Below are positions 36,485 to 45,743 of a DNA stretch of 50,561 nucleotides, piece by piece. The stretch's first letter is position 1. The number at the start of each line of letters is the position of its first letter. The position numbers were made by a program, and so were the translations under genes. The DNA is taken from contig VBIZ01000118.1 of assembly GCA_005880575.1 (NCBI GenBank), positions 1 through 50,561 on the forward strand, in the 5' to 3' direction. The notes beneath the pieces are model-generated. The model ran no database searches, was not told the DNA's origin, and was given only the letters and a program-made list of their open reading frames with translations. The DNA is from Chloroflexota bacterium. GTDB lineage: Bacteria; Chloroflexota; Limnocylindria; P2-11E.

Positions 36485-37779
36485 CGGCGCTCGAGCCTCC
36501 AGATGTCCGCGAACGTCTCGCGCTCGCGGATGACCCGCGCCTGGCTGCCGTCGAGCAGGACGACCGCGGGTCGCGGGGTCTCGTTGTAGTTCGACGCCAT
36601 CGCGACGCTGTATGCGCCCGCACCCGGGATCGCGAGGATGTCGCCCGACCGCGCGGTCGGCAGGCGCACCGAGCGAATAAGGACGTCGCCCGATTCGCAG
36701 TACCGCCCGGCGACCGTCACCTCCTCGGCCGGCTTCTCGGCGGCGCGCGCCGCAAGGACGGCGGTGTACTCGGCGCCGTAGAGCGCCGGCCGGATGTTGT
36801 CCCCCATGCCGCCGTCGACGGCGACGAACGTGCGGACATCGGGCACGCGTTTCGTGCCGACGACGCGGTAGAGCGCCACCGCGGCTCGCCCGACGAGGCC
36901 CCGGCCGGGCTCGACGTAGATGGTGGCGCCGCGGAGCGCGCGATCCTTCCGGACCGGCTGCGTGACGGCGCGCGCGTAGTCGTCGAGCTCGGGCGCCTCC
37001 TCGGTCGCCTGAAGACGTACGGCCACACCGCCGCCCATCCCGAGCTCGGTGATCGGCGCGCCGGTCGTGGAACGCACTTCATTCGCGAACGCAACAAGGG
37101 CCCGTGCGAGCTCACCATAGGGGCGCGTGTCGCGTACCTGCGCACCGATGTGCGCGTGTATGCCGACGAGCGAAAGGCCCTTCGTCTTCGCGATCTCCCG
37201 CGCCTGCCCGAGGGCCTCGCCCGTGCTGATGGGCGCGCCGAACTTGCTATCGGTGGTCCCGGTGACGAGGTGCGGGTGCGTGTCAACCGCGATCCCGGGA
37301 GCCACGCGCAGCCACACCGCCTGCGGCCGGCGGCGGCCGTGGGTGAGGCGGGCAAGCCGCTCGATGTCGTGGGCACCGTCGATCACGAAGCGGCCGACGC
37401 GCGCCTCTAGGGCCCCGGCGACCTCGTCGTCGGGCTTGGCGTTGCCGTGCAGCTCCATCCGCGATGCCGGAAACCCGGCCCGCCGCGCGGCGCTCAGCTC
37501 CCCCAGGGACGCGACGCTCGCGTCGACGCCCTCGCGCGCGATGACCCCACCGACGCCGATGAGGGCGCATGCCTTCACGGAATACGCGACGCGGACGGGT
37601 CGATAGCGGAAGAAGGCATCAACGTACTCGCGGAGACTGGCGCGGATCGTCTCCGCGTCGTAGACGTAAAGGGGCGTTCCGTTCCGGTCGGCAAGTGCTT
37701 GGAGATCGTGTGTCCCGATCCGGACGTGCCCGTCGCGACCCACGGCCGTCCGAAGCGGCCAGATCGCGCGCTCGATCAC
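36481..37779 (-). CDS. lysA: Diaminopimelate decarboxylase
   Basis: TPLYVYDAETIRASLREYVDAFF...RVAYSVKACA...ELHGNAKPDDEV...KFGAPISTGEAL...GIHAHIGAQV...YVEPGRGLVG...CESGDVL. Confidence 0.95.
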   Translation of the reverse strand: MIERAIWPLRTAVGRDGHVRIGTHDLQALADRNGTPLYVYDAETIRASLREYVDAFFRYRPVRVAYSVKACALIGVGGVIAREGVDASVASLGELSAARRAGFPASRMELHGNAKPDDEVAGALEARVGRFVIDGAHDIERLARLTHGRRRPQAVWLRVAPGIAVDTHPHLVTGTTDSKFGAPISTGEALGQAREIAKTKGLSLVGIHAHIGAQVRDTRPYGELARALVAFANEVRSTTGAPITELGMGGGVAVRLQATEEAPELDDYARAVTQPVRKDRALRGATIYVEPGRGLVGRAAVALYRVVGTKRVPDVRTFVAVDGGMGDNIRPALYGAEYTAVLAARAAEKPAEEVTVAGRYCESGDVLIRSVRLPTARSGDILAIPGAGAYSVAMASNYNETPRPAVVLLDGSQARVIRERETFADIWRLERR

Positions 37780-37783
37780 GGAG

Positions 37784-38284
37784 TCAGGAGTTCTGTTGGG
37801 GATCGTCGGGCAACGACTCGATGAACTCCTTGAAGACCGAGAGCTCGTTGTCGTCGCTCGACTCCGCATTGATCGCCGACCGATCCAACACGGTCTCGCT
37901 CACGAGGATGCGCGCGGAGCAGCGGACCGCGAGGGCGATGGCGTCGGAGGGACGGCAGTCCACCTCGATCTCCCGGTCAGCCACCTGTAGGAACACGCTG
38001 CCGTGGAAGACCCCGCCGCCGGACTCGTCCGCGACGAGGTCCTTCACCACCACTCGGGTGATCTCAGCGCCGATCTTCGTAAGCATGTCGACGATCAAAT
38101 CGTGAGTGAGAGGTCGTTCGCTGGTGATCCCGGCGATCCGCGTGGCGATGCTGTACGCCTGGTCCGGCCCGATCCAGATCGGCAGAAGCCTGCGAACGCC
38201 TTCGGCCTGCAGTAGCACGACATGTTGATTCGTGAGCACGTGGACGCGGACGGACTCGACCGAGCACGGCACGAGCATCGTCAC
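37784..38284 (-). CDS. Bifunctional nuclease family (DUF151) protein
   Basis: VVLLQAEGVRRLLPIWIGPDQAYSIATRIAGITSERPLTHDLIVDML...EIEVDCRPSDAIALAVRCSARILVSETVLD. Confidence 0.95.
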   Translation of the reverse strand: MTMLVPCSVESVRVHVLTNQHVVLLQAEGVRRLLPIWIGPDQAYSIATRIAGITSERPLTHDLIVDMLTKIGAEITRVVVKDLVADESGGGVFHGSVFLQVADREIEVDCRPSDAIALAVRCSARILVSETVLDRSAINAESSDDNELSVFKEFIESLPDDPQQNS

Positions 38285-38335
38285 AAGCGTACCCGGTCGA
38301 AGCGCCGCGCAAGCCTCATACCGAGCGTCCGTGCG

Positions 38336-39034
38336 CTAGCCGAAACGGAATCGACCCTGCTCTCGTCGCGGCCTGAGCAGAAGGAGCAGCAGAATGCCGG
38401 CAGCGAACCCGAAGATGTGCGCGAAATACGCGATGTTCGCGGTCGCCTGATGCGCGGTGAGCCGAAGCTCGGCGAGGGCGTCGATCACCTGAAGGACGAT
38501 GAAGAAGCCGATCACGATCAGGGCGGGCAGCTGAAGGATCGTGATGAAGATCCCGAGGAACACAAGCGTCGATACGCGCGCCGCCGGGAACATCACAACG
38601 TACGCGCCGAGAACGCCGGCGATCGCGCCCGAGGCACCGACCATCGGCTCGGGTTGCACGAGTCCCTGACCGATCGCGGCGACGATGCCGCACAGGATGT
38701 AGAAGACGAGATAAGTCAGGCTCCCGAGGCGCTCCTCGACGTTATCGCCGAAGACCCAGAGATAGACCATGTTCCCGATCACGTGAAGCCACCCGCCGTG
38801 AAGGAACATGTGGGTGATCAGGGGCGCGAACGTGCCGAGCGTGAGCTGCCCGTGCGCGATCTGGCTCGTGAACTGCGCCCAGTCGAACGAGTACCGGTCG
38901 TAAAAGGCCGCGACCTCGCTCGGCTGCCGCATGAGCGTGAGGACGTAGATCCACACGAGGATGTTGGCGGCGATAAGAAGCCGGTTCACGATCGGCGTCT
39001 TTGCGGTCGGGTTCTGATCGCGAAGTGGGATCAC
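38336..39034 (-). CDS. Rhomboid family intramembrane serine protease
   Basis: VIPLRDQNPTAKTPIVNRLLIAANILVWIY...THMFLHGGWLHVIGNMVYLWVFGDNVEERLG...MVGASGAIAGVLGAY (GxSG); catalytic His in YFAHIFGFAAG. Confidence 0.96.
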   Translation of the reverse strand: MIPLRDQNPTAKTPIVNRLLIAANILVWIYVLTLMRQPSEVAAFYDRYSFDWAQFTSQIAHGQLTLGTFAPLITHMFLHGGWLHVIGNMVYLWVFGDNVEERLGSLTYLVFYILCGIVAAIGQGLVQPEPMVGASGAIAGVLGAYVVMFPAARVSTLVFLGIFITILQLPALIVIGFFIVLQVIDALAELRLTAHQATANIAYFAHIFGFAAGILLLLLLRPRREQGRFRFG

Positions 39035-41127
39035 GCGCGGAGCTCCGTCGCCACCACCTTCGAGCCGTGGATCGTGAAGATCGTGCGCAACCCCTCGGAG
39101 ACGTAGAACGCGCTGGGTTCGGGAAGGTTTGCAGGAAGCGAGAACCGCGCCATCTCGCCCCCGTCCCGGTTCATCTGGACGACGACCTTGTTCGGAGCGT
39201 CGAGCAAGTAGATCGCGCGCTGCACGTCGATCGCCTGCACCGCGGTCGGCTTCAGCGCTGCCCCCGTCCACCGCGGGACGAAGTCCACCTGCGACGCCGT
39301 GAAGGAGGTCGTGAGGCGCCGGAAGAGCAGGATGTCGCCCCGCGTCGTCACGATCCAAATGTCCCGATCGACCGCGATCGATCGGCCGATCCCGGCCGGG
39401 ATGGGGTCGGTCAGGTAGGCCACGGCGCGCTGGAACCCCGTGCCCGGAAAGGACTCGTGCTTCCAGACCTGGCCGCTCGTGGCGTCGAGGACGTAGAGGT
39501 TCGCGACGAAGACGGCGAACGCGTCGGCCGACTTCCATGTCGCTGAATCCTCCGGGGTCACGTCGGCGACGCCGGGGCCTTCGACCCGCCACACGCGGTT
39601 CTGATCGTCGAGTGAATAGACCACGTCGTTCAGGGTGCCGACGAGGCGGGGTGCGCCGACGCCGACCGTTCCCTTCGTGAGCGCCGGAGCGACCTGGGTG
39701 GGATCGCCGAAGACCCGCCAGAGACGGCCCGCGCCGGGGTCGGCCGCGTAGAGGCCATTCACATTTCCCACGAGCGCGGTCGGCTTCGCGCCTGGGGCGA
39801 TCGGCCGGCCGTCGGGTCCGGTCACGCGCGCGAGATCGACGATCACCCCGGTGATCCGATCGTCGAGCGCTGTGATCTGGTCGCGGAGACCGGCGATCTC
39901 CGTCGGGTCCGCCGCCGTCGACCGCGCGGTCTCATCGAGCGTCAACCGCGCGTGGTCGATCTTCTGCCGCGCAAGCTGGGTGTCGGGGGGCTTGCGGTCG
40001 GCGGCGCGCTGCGCGGCCGAGATGTCGCTCCCGATGGTGATGACGGCCAGCTTGTAGTTGTTCTTCACCTGGTTCGTCTCGAAGTCGCGGTACGCGACCA
40101 CACCGATGCCCCCGGCCACGACGAGGAGCAGCGCCGCAAGGAACGATGCGGCGCGGCGCTGGCGGCGCGAGCGCGAGCGCGCCGTATCCGGCCGGTTGGG
40201 AAGCGGCGGGGCGCGCCGCGGCATGAGCTCGAAGCCGACCGCCACGGTCTTTCCCATGGCCTTCGCTGCGGGCGCGGCCGCCGCGCCGATCGCCTCCGCG
40301 ACGTGAGGACGGCGCCGCCAGACCGATTCGAACCGCGAGCGAATCCCATCCGCGATCAGCACCTCGGCGGGATCCGTCCGCTGCGGCTCGGGCAGAACCC
40401 GACCTGCCGCGGCGGTCGCGGCGGTCACCTCGATGAAGATCGCCGCGACGCTGCCGACCACGCCGTCGGCAACGGCTCGGTTGTTGATGTGCTCCGCCGC
40501 GGCGCGCGGGTGCAAGGTGATCGCCGCATTCTTCAGCGCCTCCGCGCCGAGGCCTTCGACGAGACCGCCCGACGCCAGGATGAGCGTGTCCCCCGGCTCG
40601 ATGCTCTGACGCCACACGTCCGGCAGGACGTCCGCGAGGCCGCCGAGCGACTCGGCTTCGCGTGTTGTGGTCCGATGAACGAAGTCCGCGAGCTCTCCCG
40701 GCTCGTCGCCCGGCAGAAAGAGCCGCGCGCGCCGCACGAGAAAGACCTGCGCGGCGCCGATGCGCGCGGCGTAGAGCTCGTTGTTCACGACGACCGCGCA
40801 TGCGCAGTGAAGCGTCACGCGGCCGCGCTGATCGCGCAGGCGCTGCGCGGCCCGGCGATTCGCCTGCCGGAGCGCTTTGCGGAGCGACACCTCGATCCCC
40901 GCCGAGAGGTCGTAGTAGTACTCCTGACGGGCGAGGTCGGCCACTTCCTTGGCGATGTCGGCACCTGCGTTCCCGTGCTGCCGCGCGACCTCGCACAGAA
41001 GGTAAAAGCGTCCCTTCGTCCGGAGGGTCGCGCCGAGGGTCGGTTCGCTCGTGACGATGACGTCAGGCGTGCCGGGTCGCAGCTCCGCCGTGGTCCCGAT
41101 CTTCGTCGCGAGGCTCAGCTGTCGCAT
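39031..41127 (-). CDS. PP2C-fold (apparently catalytically degenerate) protein with TM segment and C-terminal propeller-like domain
   Basis: ATG at 41127: MRQLSLATKIGTTAELRPG...; PP2C-like strands with ARIGAAQVFLVRRARLFL and GDTLILASGGLVEGLG; TM FLAALLLVVAGGIGVVAY; C-terminal repeats (LYAADPGAGRLWRVFG, VYSLDDQNRVWRVEG, LYVLDATSGQVWKHE). Confidence 0.75.
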   Translation of the reverse strand: MRQLSLATKIGTTAELRPGTPDVIVTSEPTLGATLRTKGRFYLLCEVARQHGNAGADIAKEVADLARQEYYYDLSAGIEVSLRKALRQANRRAAQRLRDQRGRVTLHCACAVVVNNELYAARIGAAQVFLVRRARLFLPGDEPGELADFVHRTTTREAESLGGLADVLPDVWRQSIEPGDTLILASGGLVEGLGAEALKNAAITLHPRAAAEHINNRAVADGVVGSVAAIFIEVTAATAAAGRVLPEPQRTDPAEVLIADGIRSRFESVWRRRPHVAEAIGAAAAPAAKAMGKTVAVGFELMPRRAPPLPNRPDTARSRSRRQRRAASFLAALLLVVAGGIGVVAYRDFETNQVKNNYKLAVITIGSDISAAQRAADRKPPDTQLARQKIDHARLTLDETARSTAADPTEIAGLRDQITALDDRITGVIVDLARVTGPDGRPIAPGAKPTALVGNVNGLYAADPGAGRLWRVFGDPTQVAPALTKGTVGVGAPRLVGTLNDVVYSLDDQNRVWRVEGPGVADVTPEDSATWKSADAFAVFVANLYVLDATSGQVWKHESFPGTGFQRAVAYLTDPIPAGIGRSIAVDRDIWIVTTRGDILLFRRLTTSFTASQVDFVPRWTGAALKPTAVQAIDVQRAIYLLDAPNKVVVQMNRDGGEMARFSLPANLPEPSAFYVSEGLRTIFTIHGSKVVATELRA

Positions 41128-41138
41128 CGCTGGCGAGT

Positions 41139-41438
41139 TTAGGGACGTGACGCCGGTACGGAGCGGATCTTCGCGATGCCGCTCCGCGGCGCGCGCGAGG
41201 CGATCTCGGCGACGAGCTGCTCCTCGCGCAGGCGTATCTCCGCCGCCCACTGCGCGGTCGGGACGGCCACGACGAGCGTCCCTTCATCCATACGCAGGGC
41301 GGTCGTTCGTGTCGCGTCCGGGCCGATGACGGCGCAGGCGACCGAGGTCCAGGCGCGCATCGCGTCGGCCTTGGCGACGTCGCTGTCGAGCCGGAGCGTG
41401 CGGAGCGCTCTGGAGACCGCCGCGGCGAGCGGTCTCAC
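41139..41438 (-). CDS. DciA-like DUF721 protein
   Basis: VRPLAAAVSRALRTLRLDSDVAKADAMRAWTSVACAVIGPDATRTTALRMDEGTLVVAVPTAQWAAEIRLREEQLVAEIASRAPRSGIAKIRSV; downstream of recF; GTG overlaps recF stop. Confidence 0.88.
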   Translation of the reverse strand: MRPLAAAVSRALRTLRLDSDVAKADAMRAWTSVACAVIGPDATRTTALRMDEGTLVVAVPTAQWAAEIRLREEQLVAEIASRAPRSGIAKIRSVPASRP

Positions 41439-42544
41439 GTGAGCCGGGCGATCTCTGTCACCGTCGCCCCTCGCCGAAGAGGCTCGGGGATGCTCGTGAG
41501 CACCGCCGCGGTGAGGAGGGTCTGCGCACCTTCCGGAAGCGCGCGGCAGAGCGCCTCGCGGTGGGCAGTGTCGAGCTCGGAGAGAACGTCGTCCAGGAGG
41601 AAGACCGGAGGCTCTCCGACGTGGGTGCGGATCCACTCGGCCTCGGCAAGCTTCAGCGAAAGGACAGCGGACCGTTGCTCGCCTCGCGACGCGAAGGTCG
41701 GGAGCGGCCGCTCGCCCAGCGCCACCGCGAGGTCTTCGCGATGTGGACCGACGAGGGTCGTCGCCTGCCAGCGCTCGCGATCGTGCTTCTCCGCGATGAG
41801 CCGGCGATACCCCTCGGCTCGCTCCTCCGCGGTCGACGCTTGTACCTGTCCCGCGTACGCGATGTCCGGAGCCGGGTCGGCACCGAGCGCGGCGACGGCC
41901 GCGCGGAACGCCGGACGGAGCTCGCGCACCGCCACCTCGCGGCGAAGCGAGATGGATGTGGCAAGCCGTACCAGCTCCGTGTCCCAGAACGCGATCTCGC
42001 TCTCGGACACGGGTTCGTCGTCGCGGCCCGCCCGAAGCAGCGCGTTCCGCTGCGTGAGCACGTTCGCGTACGCGCGCATGTCGGCGCGATGCGAGCGGTC
42101 GACCTGCGCGACCATCTCGTCGAGATAGCGGCGCCGCGCCGATGGCGCCGACGCGAGGAGATCGGTGTCCTCGGGGAAGAAAGCCACGACCGCCACTCGG
42201 CCGACGACGTCGTCGGCGCGTCTGGGGGCACCGTCGGCGGTGTACCTGCGGGGTCGCCGGCGGCTTTCGACCGCCGGCGCGAAGAGGGTCACTTCCAGGC
42301 GGGTCCGATCCGCGGCCCGGCACGCGTCGATGGTCACTCGCGCGAGAGGCGCACCCCAGTGGATCATCTCGACGTCGTCGCCGGCGCGCGACGAGTCGCC
42401 GCGCGCGATGAGATGCACAGCCTCGAGGATGTTGGTCTTCCCCGCGCCGTTCGGACCAACGAACGCCGTCACCCCTGGGGCGAGGTCGAGCGTTCGGTCC
42501 TCATAGCTGCGGAAGTTCTCGAGCCCGATCGCGGCGACGCGCAT
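41435..42544 (-). CDS. recF: DNA replication and repair protein RecF
   Basis: MRVAAIGLENFRSYEDRTLDLAPGVTAFVGPNGAGKTNILEAVHLIARG...FLLDDVLSELDTAHREALCRAL. Confidence 0.97.
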   Translation of the reverse strand: MRVAAIGLENFRSYEDRTLDLAPGVTAFVGPNGAGKTNILEAVHLIARGDSSRAGDDVEMIHWGAPLARVTIDACRAADRTRLEVTLFAPAVESRRRPRRYTADGAPRRADDVVGRVAVVAFFPEDTDLLASAPSARRRYLDEMVAQVDRSHRADMRAYANVLTQRNALLRAGRDDEPVSESEIAFWDTELVRLATSISLRREVAVRELRPAFRAAVAALGADPAPDIAYAGQVQASTAEERAEGYRRLIAEKHDRERWQATTLVGPHREDLAVALGERPLPTFASRGEQRSAVLSLKLAEAEWIRTHVGEPPVFLLDDVLSELDTAHREALCRALPEGAQTLLTAAVLTSIPEPLRRGATVTEIARLT

Positions 42545-42561
42545 GGCGGCGAGCCCGCTCC

Positions 42562-43689
42562 CTACGCTGGGATGCGAAGCGGCATCACCACATGAAGATA
42601 GCTGTCGTCGCCGACGATCTTGACGACGCCTGGCGCGAGCGGACCCCCAAGCTCGAGCGCGATCTCCGGGGCGCTGAGGCTGGAGAGCGCGTCGGCGACG
42701 AATCGCGAGTTGAACGCGATCGTTGTGGCCTGGCCTTCGACCGTTGCATCGATGCGGCCGGTGTTATCACCGACCTCGGCGGCGTTCGCCGTGATCACAA
42801 GCGGCGGCTCGTTCGCTGGGTCGACTTGGAACCGAAGCATGTTCGCCGCGTCCCGCGCGAAATAGGACGCGAGGCGCGTCGCTTTGAGGAGCTCCTCGCG
42901 CTGCGCGAGCACGCGTGTTGAGTGGCTGGTCGGGATGACCTGCTTGTAGTTAGGAAACTGGCCTTCGATGATCCGCGACACCAGGTCCGCCTCGTCCGTG
43001 TGGAAGATGACCTGGCTCTTGTTCGGCGTCACCAGGATGTCGACGGTGCGATCCTCGCTGTCCTCGAGGATTCGAGCCACCTCGAAAAGGCTCTTCGCCG
43101 GCACGATCACCTCGATTGATGGGTCCACTCGGTCGAGCAGCCGTGCATGCCGCACGGACAGCCGGTAGGGGTCAGCCGCGGCCATGGTGATGAGGTCGCC
43201 GGCGAACGTGGTGAGCACGCCGGTGAGAACCGGGCGGCTGTCGTCGGTCGCGGCCACGAACGCGACCTCGCCGATCATGCGACGAAGCGTTCCTTGCGAC
43301 ATACGGGTGGTGGGTTTTTCGGGGATCTGCGGGATGATCGGGAACTCCTCCGCATCCATGCCTTTGATGTTCGCTTCGTACGGGCCGGACTTCAGATGAA
43401 CGGTCTTCGTCCGCACGTTCAGCGCGAGCTCGACATTCCCCGGCGGCAGCGAGTTCACGAAATCGATGAAGAGCTTCGCCGGCACGGTGATGGCGCCGTC
43501 GTCCTCCACCTTCGCCGGAACCCAGCAGTTGATCCCGACCTCGAGGTTGGTCGCCGTGAGACGCAGACGGCCCGCATCGGTGCGCAGGAGAACGTTGCCG
43601 AGGATCGGCAGGCTTCCGCGAGTCGAGACCCCGCGGCCCGCGATCCCGAGGCCGTGCGCGAGGTTCTCTTGTAGACAAACGACCTTCAC
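42562..43689 (-). CDS. dnaN: DNA polymerase III beta sliding clamp
   Basis: GTG at 43689: VKVVCLQENLAHGLGIAGRGVSTRGSLPILGNVLLRTDAGRLRLTATNLEVGI...; C-terminal DSYLHVVMPLRIPA. Confidence 0.97.
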   Translation of the reverse strand: MKVVCLQENLAHGLGIAGRGVSTRGSLPILGNVLLRTDAGRLRLTATNLEVGINCWVPAKVEDDGAITVPAKLFIDFVNSLPPGNVELALNVRTKTVHLKSGPYEANIKGMDAEEFPIIPQIPEKPTTRMSQGTLRRMIGEVAFVAATDDSRPVLTGVLTTFAGDLITMAAADPYRLSVRHARLLDRVDPSIEVIVPAKSLFEVARILEDSEDRTVDILVTPNKSQVIFHTDEADLVSRIIEGQFPNYKQVIPTSHSTRVLAQREELLKATRLASYFARDAANMLRFQVDPANEPPLVITANAAEVGDNTGRIDATVEGQATTIAFNSRFVADALSSLSAPEIALELGGPLAPGVVKIVGDDSYLHVVMPLRIPA

Positions 43690-43996
43690 GCAGCCCTCCC
43701 CGCTCGTAGCCAGGAAAGATAGATACAACCAGTAGTGGCGGTAGTAGTGGTGTGGACTATGGGGCTTCCCTCACAAAGTTGTGCTTGAGAGGGTTGGGGA
43801 CCGGGTGTCGACGAGCGGCGGAGGCGGGTGGATGTCCCGGGATAACTGGTCTCGAGAGAGGGCACAGGTAGCAGAAGAGAACATCCGTACGGCGGACATG
43901 TCCACAAACAGAGGCCTTTATCCACACGCCGGGACACCTTATCCACACTCGCTTGCCCGGCGCTGGCGCACTCAGACCGGCCAGGCCGGCAGCTCG
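43690..43996. promoter_or_regulatory. Candidate chromosomal origin (oriC) in dnaA-dnaN intergenic region
   Basis: 307-bp gap between dnaN and dnaA; perfect TTATCCACA boxes at 43918-43926 and 43939-43947; related ATGTCCACA at 43898-43906; TAG-rich track near 43731-43755. Confidence 0.8.
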
Positions 43997-45415
43997 TCAG
44001 TCGGCGTACAGCAGCTCGCGAAGGGCCCCGACGTCTCGTCGGAAATCGTCGTTCTCGGCCATCTCGCGCTCGATCTTCTCGCAGCCGTGTAACACCGTCG
44101 AGTGGTCGCGCCCCCCGAGCGCTTCGCCGATGCGGAGGAGCGGAGCCTCGGTCTCTTCGCGCATGAGGTACATCGCGATCTGGCGCGGAACGACGACCTG
44201 CCGGTCGCGCGCCTTGCCCTTGATCTGCTCGAGCGGCACGCCGTAATAGCGCGCGACGGTCTCGACGATGCGCTCCGGCGAGAGGCTCTTGCGGCGGGGG
44301 TTGTACAGGAGGTTCTGCAGCATCTCTTGCGCGAGCTGTGTCGTCACCGGGACAGCCTGCAGCGCGGCGAACGCAGCGATTCGCGTAAGCGCGCCCTCGA
44401 GCTCGCGGATGTTCGAGACGATCCGCTGTGCCAGGAAGTCGATCACCGGCGGCGGGACCGCGACGTTTTGCGCCTCGGCCTTCGCGCGAAGGATCGCGAT
44501 CCGTGTCTCGAGGTCCGGCGCCGAGATGTCGGCAGTGAGGCCCCATTCGAAACGCGAGCGGAGGCGATCCTCGAGCTGCGTGATCGCTTTCGGCGGGCGG
44601 TCGCTCGACATCACTATCTGCTTGCCCTCTTCGTGGATCGCGTTGAAGGTGTGGAAGAACTCCTCCTGCGTGCCTTCCTTGCCGGCGATGAACTGGATGT
44701 CGTCGATGAGAAGTACGTCGATGCGCCGGTAGCGGTCGCGGAACTCCTCGCCCTTCTGAGCGCGGATCGAGTTGATGAACTCGTTGGTGAACTTTTCGCT
44801 CGTCGCGTAGGCGACCCTCTTCTTGGGATGACGCGCGATCACCGCGTGTCCGATCGCGTGCATGAGATGTGTCTTCCCGAGACCGGATCCGCCGTAGACG
44901 AACAGCGGGTTGTAGCTGTGCCCGGGCCGCTCGGCGACCGACAGCGCCGCCGCGTGGGCGAGGCGATTGTTCGAGCCGACCACGAAGGTCGAGAAGGTGT
45001 AGCGAGCGTTCAGCAGAGCCCCCGCCTCGCGTCGCTCCTGCGTGCTTGTCTGCTGGCCGGCTCCGCCAGGCTGCGGCGAAGACATTCCCGGGGCGGCGCT
45101 GTTGCGCGCGGCTGTCGCCGGGGCGCCGGAGGAAGTCACGAAGCGCACATCCACCGTACGGCCGACCAGGTGCTGGAGCGCTTCGCGTACCTGGGGCCGG
45201 AACTTGCTCTCCAGCCACTCGCGCGCGAATGCATTTGGGACGCCGATGAGATAGACGTCGTCCTCTTCGGAGATGACCTGCGTGTCCTTGAACCACGTGT
45301 CGTATTGAGCGCGCGAAAGTCCGACCTGCAGCTCACCGAGGGCGGCCGTCCAAAGCTGTTTGACGTTCAACGGCTCCCCTTCTCTACGCACGTGCTCCAA
45401 GATCGCTCCCCACAA
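43997..45415 (-). CDS. dnaA: Chromosomal replication initiator DnaA
   Basis: LNARYTFSTFVVGSNNRLAHAAALSVAERPGHSYNPLFVYGGSGLGKTHLMHAIGH...VLLIDDIQFIAGKEGTQEEFFHTFNAI...GRDHSTVLHGCEKI. Confidence 0.98.
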   Translation of the reverse strand: MWGAILEHVRREGEPLNVKQLWTAALGELQVGLSRAQYDTWFKDTQVISEEDDVYLIGVPNAFAREWLESKFRPQVREALQHLVGRTVDVRFVTSSGAPATAARNSAAPGMSSPQPGGAGQQTSTQERREAGALLNARYTFSTFVVGSNNRLAHAAALSVAERPGHSYNPLFVYGGSGLGKTHLMHAIGHAVIARHPKKRVAYATSEKFTNEFINSIRAQKGEEFRDRYRRIDVLLIDDIQFIAGKEGTQEEFFHTFNAIHEEGKQIVMSSDRPPKAITQLEDRLRSRFEWGLTADISAPDLETRIAILRAKAEAQNVAVPPPVIDFLAQRIVSNIRELEGALTRIAAFAALQAVPVTTQLAQEMLQNLLYNPRRKSLSPERIVETVARYYGVPLEQIKGKARDRQVVVPRQIAMYLMREETEAPLLRIGEALGGRDHSTVLHGCEKIEREMAENDDFRRDVGALRELLYAD

Positions 45416-45592
45416 CCGTCATGCGAAGACCGCTCGACGCCACACCGAAGGGAAAGACCGCGGTTCCGACCGACCCGTTTCGGAAGCCCGCGAACTATAC
45501 CCCAAGGAGAAGCCGCCCTGTCTACTGCTATGCTCGTCTGCACACAAGTCGTTTTTTGATCGTTTTGTTCCAGCGGGAGAAGGGACTCGACC

Positions 45593-45730
45593 TTGAAGCG
45601 CACCTATCAACCGAAGACCCGCCGACGTGCGCGCGTGCATGGGTTTCGTTCGCGCATGAGGACGACTGGCGGTCGTCGTGTGCTCGCCGCGCGCCGCGCG
45701 CGTGGCCGCAAGCGCCTCACCGTCGTCTAG
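45593..45730 (+). CDS. rpmH: 50S ribosomal protein L34
   Basis: TTG start; (M)[44 protein letters not shown], not in the supplied ORF track. Confidence 0.97.
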   Translation: MKRTYQPKTRRRARVHGFRSRMRTTGGRRVLAARRARGRKRLTVV

Positions 45731-45743
45731 CGCCGCGTCATTC

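Noticed and set aside
41139-42323. 394-aa minus-strand ORF
   Set aside because: Only the last ~100 codons form the DciA-like protein; the upstream part is an out-of-frame shadow of recF.
44102-45559. 485-aa plus-strand ORF over dnaA
   Set aside because: Antisense shadow of dnaA, which is unambiguous on the minus strand.
45416-45592. Region upstream of dnaA as the origin
   Set aside because: No good DnaA boxes found there by eye, unlike the dnaA-dnaN gap; not formally excluded without GC-skew data.
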